Assembly (NCBI GenBank): GCA_028876585.1
Contig: JAGWRL010000091.1
Span: 1-25,687 of the forward strand
Direction: 5' to 3'
Source of the DNA: Pseudomonadota bacterium
GTDB lineage: Bacteria; Pseudomonadota; Alphaproteobacteria; Rhizobiales; Beijerinckiaceae
Length of the DNA: 25,687 bases
This document shows positions 22,623 to 25,687 of the stretch, piece after piece. The position numbers and the translations under genes were made by a program. How positions within the stretch are numbered: position 1 is the first letter of the stretch; each line of letters begins with the position of its first letter. Below the pieces are notes generated by a model. The model was not told where the DNA came from, made no database searches, and saw nothing but the letters and a program-made list of their open reading frames with translations.

Positions 22623-25030
22623 GAGCGCATCCTTGCGCCGGAGGCGTCGTGCGGCGAGGGCGCGATCACTCGCGCGCGACGCTCGACGCCGACGACATGA
22701 ACCGAAAGCTCGGTTCCCACCGCGCTCGCGCTCGGATCAACCAACGCCATGGCGAGGCTCTTGCCGACCCAGTGTCCATAGCCGCCCGACGTGACGAAAC
22801 CCGCCTTGCGGCGATCGCGCCAGATCGGCTCGAAGCCAGAGGCGTCGGCGTCATCAGCGTCGATCTCCAGCGTCGCCTGAACCAGCGATGGTTGCTCGCC
22901 GCGCGCCTTCCGCGCCGCGTCGCGCCCGACGAAGGCGGGCTTGTCGTAGTCGATCCAGCGCGCGAGGCCTGTGGTCGCGGGATCGTAGCCTTGCGTGAAC
23001 TCGCGCGACCAAATGCCAAAGCTCTTTTCCAGCCGCAGGCTGTTGAGCGCGTAATAGCCGACTTCGCTGAGACCCAGATCCGCCCCCGCTTGCAGGAGGG
23101 TCGCGCGCAGCGTCGCATGTTCGGGCGCCGCGACGTTGATCTCGTAGCCGAGTTCGCCCGCGATCGACAGCCGCGCGACGCGGGCCTTGACGAGGCCGAC
23201 GTCGAACTCGCCGCAGGCCATGAAGGGAAACGCCGCGCGCGAAACGTCCTGATGCGTGACGCGGGCGAGGATTTCGCGCGCCTTCGGCCCCGTCAGCAGG
23301 AACCCGGTCTGCGCGTCGGAGACATCGCGCACCCGGGCGCCGTCGCGCGCATGATCGGCGAACCAGCGCAGGTGTAACTCGCGCAGGTAATAGGAGCCCA
23401 TCAACCAATAGGTCCCATCGCCCCAGTTGATCAGCGTCAGGTCGCCCTTGAGCTTGCCGGCGGAATCGAGCATCGGCGCCAGACGCGCGCGGCTGGCCTT
23501 CGGCACAGGCGCGGCGAGAATTTCGTTCAACCACGCCGCTGCTTGTCGTCCGCTGACTTCGTAGCGGGAATAGGCGGAGATATCGATCAGGCCGGCGTTC
23601 TCGCGCACCGCGCGGCATTCCCTTGCGATCAGGTCGAAGGCGTTGGAGCGCTTCGCAGTCGGCGTCTCGACGAAGCCGGGCGGCGCGAAGAAGGCGGGCG
23701 CCTCCAGCCCCCAGGACGAGGTCCACTGGCAACCCGCCGCGGACATCTCCGCATAGGCGCCCGGCCGCTTCAGGACCCGCCCCGCCGGCAACCGCTCGTT
23801 GGGAAAGGTGAGCACGAAGCGACGCGAATAGAATTGCCGCGTGGTCTGTTTGAGATATTCGCGATTGGCCGCGAAGGCGCCGTAGCGGGCGATGTCCATG
23901 CCAAACACGTCGGCCTGCGGTTCGCCATGAATCATCCATTCCGCCAGCGCTTTGCCGACGCCGCCGCCCTGGCTGAAGCCGGCCATCACGCCGCAGGCGA
24001 GCCAATAGTTGGGAACGCCGCGCACCGGCCCGATGATCGGATTGCCGTCGGGGGTGAAGGTGAAGGCGCCGTTGACCCATTTCTTGATTCCGGCGCGCGC
24101 CAGGCAGGGAAAGCGCTCAAAGCTTTTCGCCAATTCCGGCATAATGCGCTCGACATCCTCGGGGATCAGCTCCATCCCGTAGTCCCAGGGCGCGCCGTCC
24201 ATGTTCCAGTGCTTCGGGTTCAACTCATAGACGCCGATCAGCAAGCCGTTGCGCTCCTGGCGCATGTAGGTGAAGCCGTCGAGATCGACGGTGACGCCGA
24301 TCTCGCGCTTCAGCGCGGCGACCTCGGGGATTTCCTCGGTGACGAGATAATGGTGCTCCATCGGCGTGACCGGCAGATCGAGCCCAACCATGCGGCCCAG
24401 TTGCTTGGCCCACAGCCCGCCGGCGTTGACGACATGCTCGGCGACGATGGCGCCCTGTTCGGTCTCGACGATCCAGCCGCCTTCCGGGCGCGGCTGCAAG
24501 GCGATCACGCGATTGCGCAGGATCACGTCGGCGCCGCGTTTGCGCGCCGCGGCGGCGAAAGCGTGCGTGGTTCCGTAGGGGTCGAGATGGCCTTCGTTGG
24601 GCTCATAGAGGCCGCCAAGCACGCCTTTGAGATCGACGATCGGGCAGATCTCGCGCACTTCCTGCGGTCCGACTAGGCGCGCGGTGTCGATGCCGATCGA
24701 TTGCCACAACGCCCATGACGCCTGCACCTGCTCCCAGCGGTCGGGGTCGCTGGCGATATTGACGCCGCCGGTCATGTGCAGGCCGATGTTCACGCCCGAT
24801 TCGGCCTCGATCTCGCGGTAGAGGTTGATGGTGTAGCTTTGCAACGCCGCCACCACGGGGTCGCCGTTCAGCGCGTGGAAACCCGCCGCCGCATGCCAGG
24901 TCGAGCCGGCGGTCAGCTCGGCGCGCTCGATCAGCGCGATGTCGGTCCAGCCGAATTTCGCGAGGTGATAGAGGACGGAGGCGCCGACGACGCCGCCGCC
25001 GATGACGACCGCTCGATAATGTGTCCGCAC
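22619..25030 (-). CDS. FAD-dependent dehydrogenase fused to GcvT domain (dimethylglycine/sarcosine dehydrogenase-like)
   Basis: The product has 803 residues from a GTG start at 25030 (GAGGG ~8 bases upstream; no ATG nearby). Residues ~5-370 are a DAO-type FAD domain: dinucleotide motif VIGGGVVGASVLYHLAK (9-25), acidic strand end ALIERAELTAG, and AGSTWHAAAG, where H46 is at the site of covalent FAD attachment in dimethylglycine dehydrogenase. GVMAGFSQGGGVGKALAEWM closes this domain. An FAO_M-type linker (~375-430) is followed by the GcvT folate-binding domain (~430-690; LIDISAYSRYEVSG, GPKAREILARVTHQDVS, GELGYEINV) and GcvT C-terminal barrel (~700-795). Such enzymes oxidatively remove N-methyl groups and pass the one-carbon unit to tetrahydrofolate. 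It precedes and overlaps the MttB-like gene, suggesting consecutive demethylations. The exact amine is unknown. Confidence 0.92.
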   Translation of the reverse strand: MRTHYRAVVIGGGVVGASVLYHLAKFGWTDIALIERAELTAGSTWHAAAGFHALNGDPVVAALQSYTINLYREIEAESGVNIGLHMTGGVNIASDPDRWEQVQASWALWQSIGIDTARLVGPQEVREICPIVDLKGVLGGLYEPNEGHLDPYGTTHAFAAAARKRGADVILRNRVIALQPRPEGGWIVETEQGAIVAEHVVNAGGLWAKQLGRMVGLDLPVTPMEHHYLVTEEIPEVAALKREIGVTVDLDGFTYMRQERNGLLIGVYELNPKHWNMDGAPWDYGMELIPEDVERIMPELAKSFERFPCLARAGIKKWVNGAFTFTPDGNPIIGPVRGVPNYWLACGVMAGFSQGGGVGKALAEWMIHGEPQADVFGMDIARYGAFAANREYLKQTTRQFYSRRFVLTFPNERLPAGRVLKRPGAYAEMSAAGCQWTSSWGLEAPAFFAPPGFVETPTAKRSNAFDLIARECRAVRENAGLIDISAYSRYEVSGRQAAAWLNEILAAPVPKASRARLAPMLDSAGKLKGDLTLINWGDGTYWLMGSYYLRELHLRWFADHARDGARVRDVSDAQTGFLLTGPKAREILARVTHQDVSRAAFPFMACGEFDVGLVKARVARLSIAGELGYEINVAAPEHATLRATLLQAGADLGLSEVGYYALNSLRLEKSFGIWSREFTQGYDPATTGLARWIDYDKPAFVGRDAARKARGEQPSLVQATLEIDADDADASGFEPIWRDRRKAGFVTSGGYGHWVGKSLAMALVDPSASAVGTELSVHVVGVERRARVIAPSPHDASGARMRS

Positions 25031-25067
25031 GGTTCCGCCCTCACGTTTTCAGACTGGCTAGCACGTC

Positions 25068-25084
25068 TGGACATATCTGTCTAG
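25068..25084 (-). promoter_or_regulatory. Operator candidate CTAGACA-N4-TGTCCA, copy 2, in divergent promoter
   Basis: Read on the minus strand: CTAGACA-GATA-TGTCCA, core GACA-N4-TGTC, sitting in a 20-bp near-palindrome (25066-25085, TCTGGACA/TGTCTAGA arms, one mismatch). It matches copy 1 at 15385-15401 in all 13 fixed bases. It lies 37 bp before the dehydrogenase start (25030) and 62 bp before the TetR start (25147), so it can control both. A further CAGAC/GTCTG repeat (25050-25069) overlaps its edge. Confidence 0.55.
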
Positions 25085-25146
25085 AAACTCCGGCGTCATC
25101 GTCGCCGGGGTTGCGGGCCTCCCCGCGATCGTGGCAAGTCTGGTGC

Positions 25147-25687
25147 ATGAACACGCATGTGGCCGCGAAATCGACGCCCTCGGGCAATGTCAAAGTGACC
25201 AAGGCCGATTGGATCGCGCTGGCGTTGTCGGTTCTGGTCACCGACGGCGTGGAAAGCGTTCGCATCCTGTCCCTGAGCGAGAAACTCAAAGTCTCGCGCT
25301 CAAGCTTCTACTGGTATTTCGCCAGCCATCAGGACCTGCTCGATCAATTGCTGACGCATTGGCGCGAGAAAAACACCCGCGCCATCATCGAGCGCGCGCG
25401 CCGCGCGGCGACAACGATCACGCACGGCGTCCTCAATGTCTTCGAATGTTGGGCCGACGAGGCGGTGTTCAGCCCGCGGCTCGATTTCGCCATCCGCGAA
25501 TGGGCGCGCCGGTCGGACAAGGCGCGTCAGGAGATCGAGCGCGCCGACCGCGAGCGCCTGGAGGCGATCCGCGACCTTTTCCTCCAGCATGGGTTTGGGG
25601 CGGAGGAAGCCTTCATCCGCGCCCGCATCCTCTATTACATGCAGATCGGCTATTACGTGCTCGACGTGAAAGAGCCGCTGGCGACCA
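25147..25687 (+). CDS. TetR-family transcriptional regulator, N-terminal part
   Basis: Partial: ATG 25147 and an open frame of 180 codons to the window edge, no stop. Residues ~16-70 look like a TetR helix-turn-helix: VTKADWIALALSVLVTDGVE (helix 1), then LSLSEKLKVSRSSFYWYFAS (helices 2-3, with the typical S.S.FYWYF pattern) and HQDLLDQLLTHW (helix 4). The rest is helical and variable (ligand domain; FSPRLDFAIREWARRSDKAR), as usual in this family. The Shine-Dalgarno is weak. It is divergent from the dehydrogenase-methyltransferase operon, with a near-palindrome between them, and probably represses it. The same motif ahead of the peptide-transporter operon suggests that operon is also in its regulon. 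The ligand may be the transported or demethylated compound. Confidence 0.85.
   Translation, partial: MNTHVAAKSTPSGNVKVTKADWIALALSVLVTDGVESVRILSLSEKLKVSRSSFYWYFASHQDLLDQLLTHWREKNTRAIIERARRAATTITHGVLNVFECWADEAVFSPRLDFAIREWARRSDKARQEIERADRERLEAIRDLFLQHGFGAEEAFIRARILYYMQIGYYVLDVKEPLAT

Noticed and set aside
1..25687. CRISPR arrays, tRNA genes, insertion sequences, attachment sites
   Set aside because: Looked for evenly spaced repeats, cloverleaf-like stretches, transposase/integrase motifs and terminal inverted repeats; none seen by eye, although weak tRNA-like folds cannot be fully excluded without a scan.

Overview
The window comes from a GC-rich bacterium. Gene content and codon style (ABC transporters everywhere, Tat-exported binding proteins, GcvT-fused FAD dehydrogenase, non-pyrrolysine MttB homolog, DmfA-like amidohydrolase) fit an alphaproteobacterium, most likely Hyphomicrobiales (Rhizobiales). 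The order-level guess is inference. No rRNA, tRNA, CRISPR, transposase, integrase or phage gene was seen; it reads as chromosomal or megaplasmid catabolic and transport DNA.

Layout. (A) 1-939, minus: the first codons of a BMP-family binding protein preceded by a GntR/UTRA regulator whose frame runs into it. (B) 1023-7542, minus: a tight six-gene unit consisting of a DeoR-type regulator, a BtpA/SgcQ TIM-barrel protein, an FGGY sugar kinase, a HAD phosphatase and a two-gene N,N-dimethylformamidase-like enzyme (small then large subunit). (C) 7543-7664: an AT-rich divergent control region with a perfect inverted repeat and a 10-bp direct repeat. (D) 7665-15089, plus: SDR dehydrogenase, a CUT1-type sugar ABC transporter (binding protein, two permeases, UgpC/MalK-like ATPase), and an exported alpha/beta hydrolase. 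(E) 15090-15526: non-coding, with hairpins and an operator-like site. (F) 15527-21077, plus: a peptide/nickel-type ABC transporter (Tat-exported binding protein, DppB-like and DppC-like permeases, and one fused DppD-DppF-like double ATPase). (G) 21078-25030, minus: an MttB-family methyltransferase and a DMGDH-like FAD/GcvT dehydrogenase, overlapping by ATGA. (H) 25147 onward, plus: start of a TetR-family regulator, divergent from G.

How they may work together. B, C and D look like one regulon for a sugar or polyol: import, oxidation by the SDR, phosphorylation by the FGGY kinase, with BtpA-like and HAD enzymes and an amide hydrolase of the dimethylformamidase family. The amidohydrolase embedded between sugar genes suggests its substrate is not dimethylformamide but perhaps an amide of the imported compound. 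F and G share a 17-bp promoter motif, CTAGACA-N4-TGTCCA, found once ahead of the transporter operon and once between the dehydrogenase operon and the TetR gene. This suggests one regulator controlling import (F) and demethylation (G) of an N-methylated compound. Both transporter operons have a strong GC-rich hairpin directly after the binding-protein gene, which probably gives excess binding protein over permease.
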